From positions 67,921,371 to 67,985,370 of the forward strand of contig NC_053393.1 of the NCBI RefSeq assembly GCF_905171765.1: 64,000 nt of DNA, written 5' to 3'. Each line of letters starts with the position of its first letter. Within the stretch, counting starts at the first letter, position 1. This DNA is from Bufo bufo (taxonomy: Eukaryota; Chordata; Amphibia; Anura; Bufonidae). The notes beneath the pieces are model-generated. The model was not told the origin of the DNA, ran no database searches, and saw only the letters and a list, made by a program, of their open reading frames with translations. Below, piece after piece: positions 21,463-31,672 of this stretch. Made by a program: the position numbers and the translations under genes.

Positions 21463-23017
21463 CAGTTGCAAGAAAAAGTATGTGAACCCTTTGGAATGAT
21501 ATGGATTTCTGCACAAATTGGTCATAAAATGTGATCTGATCTTCATCTAAGTCACAACAATAGACAATCACAGTCTGCTTAAACTAATAACACACAAAGA
21601 ATTAAATGTTACCATGTTTTTATTGAACACACCATGTAAACACTCACAGTGCAGGTGGAAAAAGTATGTGAACCACTAGACTAATGACATCTCCAAGAGC
21701 TAATTGGAGTGAGGTGTCAGCCAACTGGAGTCCAATCAATGAGATGAGATTGGAGGTGTTGGTTAGAGCTGCCCTGCTCTATAAAAATAACATACCAGTT
21801 CTGGGTTTGCTTTTCACAAGAAGCATTGCCTGATGTGAATGATGCCTCGGACAAAAGAGCTCTCAGAAAACCTACGATTAAGAATTGTTGACTTGCATAA
21901 AGCTGGAAAGGGTTATAAAAGTATCTCCAAAAGCCTTGCTGTTCATCAGTCCACGGTAAGATAAATTGTCTTTAAATGGAGAAAGTTAAGCACTGCTGCT
22001 ACTCTCCCTAGGAGTGGCCATCCTGTAAAGATGACTGCAAGAGCACAGTGCAGACTGCTCAATGAGGTGAAGAAGAATCCTAGAGTGTCAGCTAAAGACT
22101 TACAAAAGTCTCTGGCATATGCTAACACAGAAGAAGCCACTGCTGTCCAAAAAAACATTGTTACACGTTTACAGTTTGCACAAGAGCACCTGGATGTTCC
22201 ACAGCAGTACTGGCAAAATATTCTGTGGACAGATAAAACCAAAGTTGAGTTATTTGGAAGAAATACACAACACTATGTGTGGAGAAAAAGAGGCACAGCA
22301 CACCAACATCCAAACCTAATCCCACCTGTGAAGTATGGTGGTGGGGGCATCATGGTTTGTGGCTACTTTGCTGCGTCAGGGCCTGGACGGATTGCTATTA
22401 TCAAAGGAAAAATTAATTCCCAAGTTTATCAAGACATTTTGCAGGAGAACTAAAGGCCATCTGTTCACCAGCTGAAGCTCAACAGAAGATGGGTGTTGCA
22501 ACAGTACAACGACCCAAAGCATAGAAGTAAATCAACAACAAAATGGCTTAAACAGAAGAAAATACGCCTTCTGGAGTGGCCCAGTCAGAGTCCTGATCTC
22601 AACCCGATTGAGATGCTGTGGCATGACCTCAAGAAAGCGATTCACACCAGACATCCCAAGAATATTGCTGAACTGCAATAGTTCTGTAAAGAGGAATGGT
22701 CAAGAATTACTCCTGACCGATGTGCACGTCTGATCTGCAACTACAGGAAACGTTTGGTTGAAGTTATTGCTGCCAAAGGAGGTTCAACCAGTTATTAAAT
22801 CCAAGGGTTCACATACTTTTTCCACCTGCACTGTGAATGTTTACATGGTGTGTTCAATAAAAACATGGTAACATTTAATTCTTTGTGTGTTATTAGTTTA
22901 AGCAGACTGTGATTGTCTATTATTGTGACTTAGATGAAGATCAGATCACATTTTATGACCAATTTGTGCAGAAATCCATATCATTCCAAAGGGTTCACAT
23001 ACTTTTTCTTGCAACTG
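21463..23017 (+). mobile_element. Tc1/mariner element with long IR/DR-type inverted repeats
   Basis: Ends CAGTTGCAAGAAAAAGTATG and inverse, flanked by TA (21461-21462 and 23018-23019). Inverted repeats are about 214 bp (21463-21676 and 22804-23017). Each contains two direct copies of AAAAAGTATGTGAACC, one at the outer and one at the inner edge, which is the IR/DR layout of Sleeping-Beauty-like elements. Total 1555 bp. It is inserted in the hAT relic. Confidence 0.93.
21839..22798 (+). pseudogene. Tc1/mariner (DD34E) transposase pseudogene
   Basis: Reads from ATG 21839 ([20 protein letters not shown]) to TAA 22796-22798, a span that stays in register. Recognisable parts are the N-terminal helix-turn-helix region, WTDKTKVELFG with the first Asp, a Gly-rich GGGGIMVCGYF block, and [16 protein letters not shown] with the final Glu. 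In-frame stops are at 21962, 22451 and 22679. The second catalytic Asp position is Tyr (LQQYNDPKH where the family has QDND). Between about 22115 and 22150 the linker is shortened and locally out of frame. It is inactive by several criteria. Confidence 0.9.
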
Positions 23018-25349
23018 TATGTGTGCAGGGCTGGTACTGCCTTTTTCGCAAAGAAATGATGGCTTGGGACTCTCCACCTTGGCTCGGCACAAGCCATCAG
23101 TTCTCTGAAAGGTGGAAAGTCCACCACTTGGAAAGGGAGGGACTGCAGCACCAGCAACTTGGCCAGGAACACGTTCAGCTGCTGCGCCTTTGGATGAGTG
23201 CACTCATACTGTTGTCTCTTGGCAATCGCTTCGGTTATCGATTTCTGACGGAATGAATGACGAGGAGGAGCAGGAGCATCAGGACCAGCAGATGATTGGA
23301 AGGACAGAGCTCCCTTCGGCTGAGGTGGTGGAGCCTTGACTGCATGAAATTGGGTGCGTGCCACTGGGTGTTGCAGCGGTTGCTGCAGCAGGTTGGACCA
23401 CCACATTGGAGCTATAGTTCTCCCAGGTCACTTTTTGGTGACGCTGCATGTGTTGACGCAGGTCCATGGTGCTAACTTTGGCACCCTGGCCACGCTTCAC
23501 CTTCTGACCACAAATTCGGCAAATGGCCATGTTCACCTCCTCCGGAGGCTTAACAAAAAATTGCCACACTGCCGAGTATGGCATTTTCCCCAACACTCCG
23601 TACTATCTGCCTGCTACCGCTGCCTCCGTGAACCCCTGCTCCGCTACTTTCCGGGCAGGTAGGCTCCTGCAAAGCGGGTGGTCTACCCTGGGCACGTTTG
23701 GCTCCCGACCTCCCACTGCTGCCACCTTGCTAACTCTCAGCCACGCTACCACCTTGCTGGCTCAGCCACTGCCTCATGCGCAAGCTGCCACCCTCTTCTC
23801 CTGATGATGATGATGAAGCCCCTTCTTCACCCGGCTCCCAAATGCGATCGGCTACATCATCATAATCCGCTACTGTCTGCACGTCACTGATGTCCCCCTC
23901 AACGGTCTCAGGGCCAGGAGCCTGACCACTCGCAAAACCTGCACCAACACGACTCTCATCATTACTACTTGCCCACCTACTGGAGGAAGCGGCAGATGTC
24001 TCCTCCAGATCTTGGCTGGGCAGTAGCTGTCGACTGTTCTCTAGTAGCTCGTCCTCGTTGAAAAATGGAGCCGAGTCTACGGCATATAATACTGTTCGCG
24101 CTGAGGGAACAGAAAATTACAAGAGGCAGGTTCAGGACACAGGGCCTGCTCCCGGGCCATGCTAACTAAGCGTCATGTCAGAGGAACCCACCGACTCTTG
24201 GCTAGAGGTGTCTGATGTCACTTGCGACGAAGTCGAAGACTGAGTCAACCATTCAAGAACCGCTGGGTTGCTGGTCAAGACATGACCGCTAGATAACACT
24301 GGGAGCTCAGGCCTCTCGCTGTGACTCCTGCTGCCACCCCCACTTCTTCTGCTGATACTTCTGCCTGCGACAGAAACATTTTGGCCACTGCCCATTCCCG
24401 TTGAAGGGTCTGTCACCTGTCTGTCTGACATAATGTATAATAAAATAATTTAATTAAAAATAAAGTAATACACCCCAAAAAAGGAAGGTACAATGTAACT
24501 TCCAAAAAAGGAAGGTACAATGTAACTTTACCGCGAAATGGCAATTAAGACGTACTCTCTTTCCTATTAATAAACCCCCACAAAAAAGTATAACAATCAA
24601 AATTCACTGCAGAACGGCTAATAGGACATACGTATCTTTCCTATTAATACACCCCGTAAATGGTTGTAGTACAATGTAACTTCACCGCTGAACGGCAATT
24701 ATGACATATATTTTTTCCTTTTTTTTCCTTTATTAATACACCCCCCAAAAAATGCAAAACAACGTAAAATCAACGCAGAAAGGCGTTTAGGACGTACATA
24801 TCTTTCCTATTAATACACCCCGTAAATGACTGTATCACACAAAACTTGCACCCCAATAACAAGCAAGGTTTGCTGGAATTACTGATGTATCATATAGTGC
24901 AAACAACCTAAAAGCAGCAGTATAACTGCAATTTGGATCCACAATTAGTGCAGCAAAGTGTAATAGGATTGTTCCTATTACCCAGGCTGTGCTATCTCCT
25001 ATTGCACCCTGTTCCCCTTTTATAGCGTGGATGATGCCTCCCTATGTTTCCCTACACCTTGAATAATCTTTCCCTGAACTTGTAAATCGTTTTTTCAGCA
25101 CAATGAAGTCTTTCCTAGCACTGTCCCTAGCGTCTGCTGACGTCTCTCCCTGCACTAAGCACACTGGAAAATGTCAGAATCCAGGATGGCTGAGGCCATT
25201 TATAGGGCTGTGACATCACAGGGCTGGCTGGCTGCTGATTGGCTGCATTCATGGCATTGTGGGTGATCCCTCGTTCCCAGACTGCCCCTGTGAAACCCCC
25301 ACCAGGGGGCGCTGTGCTGGCCCTGTAAGACCGAGCCATCCCAATGTAT

Positions 25350-25560
25350 AACAGGGTAATCTAGGGCATTTCCCCTTAGTGCTACCACACAGTACTAATG
25401 CCCACGTTGTGCCCCTCACAGTAGTTATTCACACATTGTGCCTTGTTCACAGTACTAATGCCCACACTGTGCCCCTCATAGAAGGTATGCCGACATTGTG
25501 CCCCTCACAGTAGTTATGTCCATTTTGTGGCCTGTTCACAGTAGTTAGGTCCTCCCTGTG
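25350..25560. repeat. Degenerate tandem repeat
   Basis: Four or five loose copies of TGTGCCCCTCACAGTAGTTAT with a second block TTCACAGTACTAATGCCCAC. Unit length is about 40 bp. No coding content. Confidence 0.7.
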
Positions 25561-25969
25561 CCCCTCTTTGGCCCCTAGTGCCCCTTCCAGCTCAATAAAA
25601 TACAAACAAACAGAAATACCTGTTTCCCTGATGATCGGGCACATCCGGGGTTCCCTAGCAGCAGCAGACGTGGTCACGCACCTCGCGTTGCTGGCTGTGC
25701 AGGAGGCTGATTCCAGGGCTTTCAGCGCTCCTCTCATACAGCCAGCAGCGCGATGTGCGGCCTGCAGGGGAGCGCCGGAGATCAGCAGAAAGGTGAAGCA
25801 GGGAGTGCCCCGGTGGGTGCGCAATCAAGCCTCTGCACCCAGGGCATGTACCCAGGCTGCCCTTCCCTGCTACACCCCCGGGCCTAACATAATTCTAGAT
25901 ATGGGAATCCTTTATTACAGGGGGCTTCCTGAACTGAGATATTGACCTATCCTCAGGGCAAGTTGTCAA
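25561..25969. other. Intergenic, no gene recognised
   Basis: A moderately GC-rich stretch of about 0.4 kb. Open frames on both strands here (25447-25945) overlap each other and show no recognisable domain, so none is called. Confidence 0.35.
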
Positions 25970-26254
25970 CAATGGCGGATTACAATAGGGGCTTTAGGGT
26001 CGGCAGCCCCGGGCCCAGCCTCTTTGTAGGGCACAACGCCAAGCCGAACGCCCACATACTGCAGCGGGGCACGGGAGCGCATAGTTCCCTGCCCCACCGC
26101 CATAGGCTTCAGGCCTAGTATGCCTGAGGCCTATGCGGTAGTGAAATCCCGCCGCAGGTGGGCGTGATGATGTAATTGTGTGCGCATGTGCCAAGCACGA
26201 GTATTTAGTTTTTAGTTTTTTTTAATTTTATGTGCCAACTTTGTGGAACATGGC

Positions 26255-26286
<32 letters not shown>

Positions 26287-26650
26287 CAGGAGGACATATT
26301 AGTGAAGGGACAGTACTTCTGGGGGAAATTACTGTATGGGGGCAAATTATTATTGGAGGGATTACTATGTGGGGGCAAACTACTATATGGGGCAGTGTGG
26401 GGGAAACTACTGTGTGGTGGGCAAATTACTATGGGGGATATTACTATATGGGGGCAGTGTGGGGGGCTTTGCTATTAGGGGAGGCACTGTAGGGGCAATT
26501 CTATTATTTCTGGGGACACTATACAGGGATTATTACCTGGAGCAAAATATAGGGTGTAATTATTATTATTACCTGGAGCACAATATAGGGTGTTATTATT
26601 ACTCGGGGCACTCTAGGGGACATTACAGCTGCTGTGGACACTATAGGGAC
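26255..26650. repeat. 28-bp G-run followed by a GGGGGCAAATTACTAT-type array
   Basis: Uninterrupted G at 26255-26282, then irregular units such as GGGGGAAACTACTGTGTGG and GGGGGCAAATTATTATTGG up to about 26480, grading into GGGACACTATAGGG units. Three frames stay open. No gene is called. Confidence 0.8.
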
Positions 26651-26652
26651 AT

Positions 26653-26790
26653 TTGGGGTAATTTATCAAACTGGTGTAAAGCAGAACTGGCTTAGTTGCC
26701 CAAAGCAGCCAATCAGGTTCCACCTTTCATATTTGACAGCTCTTTTGGAAATCCAGTTCTACTTTACACCAGTTTGATAAATGACCCCAA
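26653..26790. mobile_element. Short palindromic MITE
   Basis: TTGGGGTAATTTATCAAACT at the left and its near-perfect inverse at the right, with a TTTACACCAG inner arm. 138 bp. A remnant of the same motif is at 43711-43746. The TSD is unclear, so the superfamily is not assigned. Confidence 0.75.
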
Positions 26791-27120
26791 TTATGTCTAT
26801 TAGGGTCACTATTTTTTAAGCAGTATAGTACCTGGGGCATTGGGCGGCACAACGGGCACAGTATAGGGGGTGACAGCAGGATGACACTGTCAGGACACCA
26901 GGATGGGAAGGTTGATAGGAAAACTGAGAAATCTAACGTGTCTGTATTACAAACTGTAGAGACGAGATGCGGCTGAAAGAATTTCTCATGGCGGTCTGGG
27001 TCTAACGGAGGAGAAGAGGAAAGAGAAGGTCTACATGACAGGAGATGTCCCTGGATGTAAGAGGTATGTGGTGCTGTATTCTCCTCCATGTCTTTTTTAT
27101 TATAATTATATGTATTTTAA

Positions 27121-27540
27121 ATTTGGCGACCAAATTTTTCAGTTTAGGACCTAATTTGGGGTATTCTTTTTTAGTCTGAAGATGTCATATGGCCTAGGAA
27201 GAGACTCTGGCGCCCATGAAGCACCGCAGCCTCTTCATACAAACAGACAAAACAAAATTAAACTAAAATGGAGGGAGGGGCCGAGATGGGTAGACCGGGG
27301 CCCATCATCCGCCCCTGATTGTCCATATGAGATCAGTGGAGAGCTGACATCTGACACCCACACCAGTCATCATCCATGGCAGCCAGCACTAGGGATGAGC
27401 GAATAACACTTGGCTCCGATGAGACAAAGTTATTACTTAGTGAAGTCTTGCGAAAAAAACATTTCCCAAACTCGGTTTTGGTTCCAAGTGGTACCTTCTG
27501 GCTGCCTGATACAGCAGTTTTTGGGCTGAGTTAGGGTCCT
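27121..27540. other. Intergenic, MITE fragment
   Basis: GATGTCATATGGCCTAGGAA at 27182-27201 resembles the interior of the T2-like MITE at 13920-14306. No gene is evident in the rest. Confidence 0.4.
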
Positions 27541-28110
27541 GTGGGTGTTGCTCTTATGGCTGCACTGTTACTGGGGGACCTGTGGGTGTTGCTCTTATTG
27601 GGTGCACTGTTACTGGGAGTCCTGTGGGTGTTACTCTTATTGGGTGCACTGTTACTGGGAGTCCTGTGGGTGTTACTCTTATGGGTGCACTGTTACTGGG
27701 AGTCCTGTGGGTGTTACTCTTATGGGTGCACTGTTACTGGGAGTCCTGTGGGTGTTACTCTTATGGGTGCACTGTTACTGGGAGTCCTGTGGGTGTTACT
27801 CTTATGGGTGCACTGTTACTGGGAGTCCTGTGGGTGTTACTCTTATGGGTGCACTGTTACTGGGAGTCCTGTGGGTGTTGCTCTTATAGGTGCACTGTTA
27901 CTGGGAGTCCTGTGGGTGTTACTCTTATGGGTGCACTGTTACTGGGAGTCCTGTGGGTGTTACTCTTATGGGTGCACTGTTACTGGGAGTCCTGTGGGTG
28001 TTACTCTTATTGGGTGCACTGTTACTGGGAGTCCTGTGGGTGTTACTCTTATGGGTGCACTGTTACTGGGAGTCCTGTGGGTGTTGCTCTTATGGGTGCA
28101 CTGTGGTTGG
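27541..28110. repeat. 41-bp minisatellite, about 14 copies
   Basis: Unit TGTTACTGGGAGTCCTGTGG then GTGTTACTCTTATGGGTGCAC, very homogeneous. A few units carry an extra T (TTATTGGG) or a GTTGCTC variant. Since 41 is not a multiple of three, the three plus frames show the same peptide out of phase. The long ORFs here are not genes. The array ends about 140 bp before the CpG-rich promoter region. Confidence 0.95.
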
Positions 28111-28249
28111 TACAATTAGGAGTACACCTTGACACTCTCAAGAAAACTTCCGAGAAGGATGATTATTAGGGTACAAAGCATTTGTCAGTACTATGGCGCC
28201 ATCATTAGGATACAGGCGCAGACATAGCAGCGGTAACACAAGGGGGATG

Positions 28250-28655
28250 ATGCACGAGTGGTCTCCAGGCCTCTGGACGCTCTCCCGAGCCTGTCACTCA
28301 GGGGCCCGCCCGAACACGAGACGCCCGCCCGTCCACCAACACCCTACGCCCATTATCCGCGCACTCGGCAACCGCACTTCAAAGAGCCGCCGGCGGTGGG
28401 CGGGAGTCTTCTAGACCTCACAGCCAATCAGAAGGCGAGTGGGCGGTGCTTACTGGAAAAAGAGGCGCTGCTATTGGCGGGGAGGAGGGCGAGGCATCTT
28501 AGCTTCTTTTCAGAGCTGCTGAAGGACGGGCACTGGCGGTGACGTCACGGAGGAGATTAACGCTGCTCAGCGGAAGGACGGCCGGTACCGGAGCTCCGTG
28601 TATCGCAGTAGTGCCGTTGATGGCGGGCTGTGAGAGGGCTGACTAGGGGCCGCAG
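28250..28655 (+). promoter_or_regulatory. PDP1: CpG-rich promoter region, candidate PDP1 promoter
   Basis: A GC- and CpG-rich block unlike its AT-rich, repeat-laden surroundings. It contains CCAAT elements (CAGCCAATCAG near 28422 and inverted ATTGG near 28476), GGGCGG-type GC boxes (GTGGGCGGGAG, GTGGGCGGTGC, GGCGGGGAGG) and a perfect CRE-like TGACGTCA near 28540. There is no TATA box at a fitting distance, as expected for a CpG-island housekeeping promoter. It lies on the plus strand upstream of the PDP1 coding exon with no other host gene between. Assignment to PDP1 is inferred from position. It could also serve another transcript or be bidirectional. Confidence 0.6.
28510..28655 (+). other. 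PDP1: Putative non-coding exon 1 of PDP1
   Basis: The CpG-rich block ends at CGCAG followed by GTACAG (GT at 28656-28657), a reasonable vertebrate splice donor. Known vertebrate PDP1 genes have 5' non-coding exons spliced to one large coding exon. The 5' limit is a guess from the CRE position. A second possible donor (ATCG/GTACGT near 28853) exists. Confidence 0.42.
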
Positions 28656-28904
28656 GTACAGCCTCCCCTCGTAGTGACTGTCTGTGCGTCTCTCTCCCTC
28701 CTCTGCTGCTGTCTCGGTCTGTCTTCCTATGTCGGACTGTTCCCCTCTTCTTCCTGCGCTGGTCTGTGCTGTCCGCCGGGCGGTTGCCGGTTGTGGATGT
28801 TCGCAGCTTGTTGTGACAGGAGAATGTGTGTGTGTCCCGGGCCCAGGCGGATCGGTACGTACATGGATTTTCCTCCTTCCTCTACATTGTGGAATGCAGG
28901 GAGT

Positions 28905-29577
28905 CCTGCAGAGTACAGGCTGCCCCTTACTGCACTGGGTGTACATAGGGTTAATGGTCCTGCAGAGTACAGGCTGCCCCTTACTGCAATGGGTGTACAT
29001 AGGGTTAATGGTCCTGCAGAGTACAGGCTGCCCCTTACTGCACTGGGTATACATAGGGTTAATGGTCCTGCAGAGTACAGGCTGCCCCTTACTGCACTGG
29101 GTGTACATAGGGTTAATGGTCCTGCAGAGTACAGGCTGCCCCTTACTGCACTGGGTGTACATAGGGTTAATGGTCCTGCAGAGTACAGGCTGCCCCTTAC
29201 TGCACTGGGTGTACATAGGGTTAATGGTCCTGCAGAGTACAGGCTGCCCCTTACTGCACTGGGTGTACATAGGGTTAATGGTCCTGCAGAGTACAGGCTG
29301 CCCCTTACTGCACTGGGTGTACATAGGGTTAATGGTCCTGCAGAGTACAGGCTGCCCCTTACTGCACTGGGTGTAGATAGGGTTAATGGTCCTGCAGAGT
29401 ACAGGCTGCCCCTTACTGCACTGGGTGTAGATAGGGTTAATGGTCCTGCAGAGTACAGGCTGCCCCTTACTGCACTGGGTGTAGATAGGGTTAATGGTCC
29501 TGCAGAGTACAGGCTGCCCCTTACTGCACTGGGTATACATAGGGTTAATGGTCCTGCAGAGTACAGGCTGCCCCTTA
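28905..29577. repeat. 54-bp minisatellite, about 12.5 copies
   Basis: Unit TCCTGCAGAGTACAGGCTGC then CCCTTACTGCACTGGGTGTA then CATAGGGTTAATGG. It is highly homogeneous, with sub-variants at one base (GTGTACATA, GTGTAGATA, GTATACATA) grouped along the array. Since 54 equals 18 codons, several frames on both strands stay open throughout (28557-29603), giving 18-residue peptide repeats. No initiation context or domain supports a gene. It starts about 250 bp after the candidate exon-1 donor. Confidence 0.96.
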
Positions 29578-30390
29578 CTGCTCTGTGTTTGCCATGTTTC
29601 TGAGGACTCCTTTTTTGCCTGTGTTCACACGGAGCGAGCTTGCCTCACGTTTTCCTAATACGTTGGCCAGCGGAAAATCTGCAGAAGGGTATGTTCACAC
29701 TGGAGGTTCTCGTGGCACCGCGGGGTGCAGCGCGCTCAGTTCAGCTAAACATCAAGCCGTCTCCTGCTGCCGATATCTGAGGCACCAAGAATGGACGCGT
29801 CTGGAAAGTCCTCGGCCGCATGCTGTGCGGTGTGGCATCCTGTTGAAAACAATGGAAAGCGGTTTTTCATTTGACGCCAAATCGGCTCTGAACCAGTGTC
29901 AACAAAAAACCCTGAGTGTGAACGTCCCCCTAAGGCACCTACACATTGGTGAAGATGTCAAAGCTGAAATTCCGCACGGCTTTATCGCGTCTCTGCTCTG
30001 AAGCCCGCGTGTGTTCTTGATGCGGGTTAGTCGCAGATCTCACCCTTGCAGTGCAGAGGATAAAATCTGTCCGCAAAAATCGCCAAACCATTGACTTGCG
30101 GCAGATTTCAAAATCCGCGAGGCAGGTCCGTCTCATCGCAGGAAGAAAAAGGCAAACCGTCCGTGAGATTTGTCTTGTGCGCCCTGCTGCGGATACTGTC
30201 CATGATGCGTTCGTATTTCTTGCGCGCCTGATGACTTCCACGGGTCCGCATTTTGCGGCCAAGTATGGACCCGGTTCCATTATTTGGTGGAACAGACATC
30301 ATGTGCTTTTGGGATGAGTTGTGAAGAAAAAAGAAACCTTCTGGTCGGCAACTCTGGGCCTGACGCTGCAGTCGGCAGAGTGGGCCCATC
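29578..30390. other. Intron sequence with a MITE-like stretch
   Basis: 29680-30330 has TATGTTCACACTGGAGG, GTGAACGTCCCC and similar phrases typical of the Harbinger-type MITEs, but termini were not paired. Overlapping ORFs on both strands have no recognisable domain. Confidence 0.4.
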
Positions 30391-30817
30391 TTAAAGGGGT
30401 TTTCTGAGAATATATATATATATATATATTATATTATATTTTTTTTATTTCCTACTGATGACCTATCCTCGGGATAGCTGATCAGTATCCGATCAGCTGT
30501 TTGAGAAGGTACCAGCGCTCCTGTGAGCACCGCGGCCTTCTCTCCGCTATTCCTAGGCCAGTGACGATACGTTTATCGGTCATGTGGTCTAGGAGCGTCT
30601 CAGCATCATTCAAGTGATCGCAATACCAAGCACAGCCACTATGCAATGTACGGCGCTGTGAGCTGAGAGAGGGCTGCAGCACTCGCAGGAGCTCTGCTGC
30701 CTTCTCTAACAGCTGATTAGCGGGGGTCCCAGGGGTCGGACCCCCCACAGTCAGATACTGATGACCTGTCCCAAGGATAGATCATCAGTAAAAACCATCT
30801 TGGAAAACACTTCCCAT
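30391..30817. mobile_element. T2/Kolobok-like MITE, right end degraded
   Basis: Starts TTAAAGGGGTTTTCTGAG (TTAA at 30391-30394). The right end is a weakened inverse near 30800-30817 (CTTGGAAAACACTT). Contains an (AT)n run at 30412-30430 and GGGGTCGGACCCC at 30733-30745. Confidence 0.62.
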
Positions 30818-30888
30818 CACAGACATTGGCGTATCGCTAGGATGTGCCATCACTCTCGTGAGGTGACTACAGATGGGTATACACCTTT

Positions 30889-31350
30889 TTAAAGGGGTTT
30901 TCTGGGTTCAGAGCTGAACCCGGACATACCCCCATTTTCACGCCGGCAGCCCCCCTGACTTCAGCATCGGAGCAGTACATTCTCCAATGCTCTCCTTTGC
31001 CCTTCGCTAAATCATGCAAGGCAAAGGCATTTTTTGGTGTTCCGGTGACCTATCGGGCTCTCCATGGAGCTGCCAGGCGGAGGCTTCCGCCCAGCAGTGA
31101 GCCCGGTGACGTCACGGCACTGATGGGCGGGCTTTAGTGCTGCCCTAGCCTGTAAAACGGCTAGGGGAGCGCTAAAGCCCGCCCATTAGAGCCGGTGACG
31201 TCACCGAACACACTGCCGGGCGGAAGCTTCTGCCGGGCAGTGTGTTATTGTAAAGAGCCCTTGCCCTGCGCGATCCAGCGCATGAGATGCTCCGATGCTA
31301 ACATCAGGGCGTCTGGCTGGGGGAAATTATGGGTATGTCCAGGTTTGTCC
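30889..31350. mobile_element. T2-like MITE with long internal palindrome
   Basis: TTAAAGGGGTTTTCTGGGTT at 30889. Inner arms GATGGGCGGGCTTTAGTGCT and AGCGCTAAAGCCCGCCCATT, with CCGGTGACGTCAC on both sides. The right end (GGGTATGTCCAGGTTTG near 31330) is shortened, so the limit is approximate. Confidence 0.6.
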
Positions 31351-31506
31351 TCTGACAAATCTCACCCAATCCACACTAATTGTAATTCTGCAAAATGTCC
31401 CTGATTGCTGCAGATTTCATGCGATTCGTCTGCATGTAAAGTATTGGGATTTTCTCTGTTCAGTTTACATCCCGGGTGGAGCTAGCCCATCTCCATCACT
31501 GTAGGA

Positions 31507-31664
31507 CAGGGGTCGGCAACCTCCGGCACTCCATCTGTTCTGCAACTACAACTCCCAGAATCCCCCTTTCACTCCTGTGGGAGTTACAAGAACAGCTTAG
31601 TAAGCGTGCATGCTGGGAGTTGTAGTTCTACAGCAGCTGGAGTGCTGATGGCTGCTGATCCCTG
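31507..31664. mobile_element. hAT MITE with perfect 8-bp TSD
   Basis: Starts CAGGGGTCGGCAACC and ends GCTGATCCCTG. The flanking direct repeat is CTGTAGGA (31499-31506 and 31665-31672). Inner arms contain ACAACTCCCAGAATCC and GCTGGGAGTTGTAGTT. 158 bp. Confidence 0.9.
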
Positions 31665-31672
31665 CTGTAGGA

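Larger units (their letters stand above)
20195..24431 (-). pseudogene. hAT-family transposase with BED zinc finger, degraded
   Basis: Fragments in order on the minus strand: a Ser-rich leader (24431-24162). Then a BED-type finger around 23530-23425 with VWQFFVKP, CRICGQ and LRQHMQRHQ, giving the C-x2-C...H-x4-H pattern. After the Tc1 insertion come a hAT core fragment near 20880-20700 with STRWNSNLHILDRLYEQRKA and a block near 20300 with YWLSTMLDPRYRSK. These blocks are characteristic of Ac/ZBED-like hAT transposases. Frames change repeatedly and stops occur, so it is a pseudogene even without the Tc1 insertion. The C-terminal dimerisation motif is not recognisable. Confidence 0.75.
19340..25345 (-). 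mobile_element. hAT transposon relic (BED-finger type) with nested Tc1
   Basis: Minus-strand hAT transposase fragments extend over 20195-24431. On the downstream side is a 51-bp tandem repeat (19345-19845). On the upstream side is a roughly 0.9-kb leader with irregular repeats of AATACACCCCGTAAATG and TTTCCTATTAA type (24440-24840), then a segment to about 25345. The terminal inverted repeats and TSD could not be identified, so both ends are approximate. A Tc1-family element sits at 21463-23017. Confidence 0.62.
25970..27120. mobile_element. Diverged copy of the 1793-3519 hAT family
   Basis: Shares with 1793-3519 a CATAGGCTTCAGG/CCTGAGGCCTATG segment near the left side and a right-hand block (GACAGGAGATGTCCCTGGAT here, CACAGGAGATGTCACTGGAT at 3159-3178). 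The exact ends were not found. A different internal tandem array lies at the position equivalent to the 51-bp minisatellite. It contains the MITE at 26653-26790. Confidence 0.55.

Noticed and set aside
27541..28169. Three plus-strand frames of about 190 codons, Leu/Gly/Cys-rich, membrane-like
   Set aside because: 41-bp minisatellite read in three phases. The hydrophobic look is a composition effect.
28905..29577. Regular repeats considered as a CRISPR array
   Set aside because: There are no unique spacers between repeats, units are contiguous and the DNA is vertebrate. It is a minisatellite.
28557..29603. Frames of 327 codons (minus) and 309 and 230 codons (plus)
   Set aside because: Direct consequence of the 54-bp (18-codon) minisatellite. 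Mutually overlapping on both strands, with no domain.
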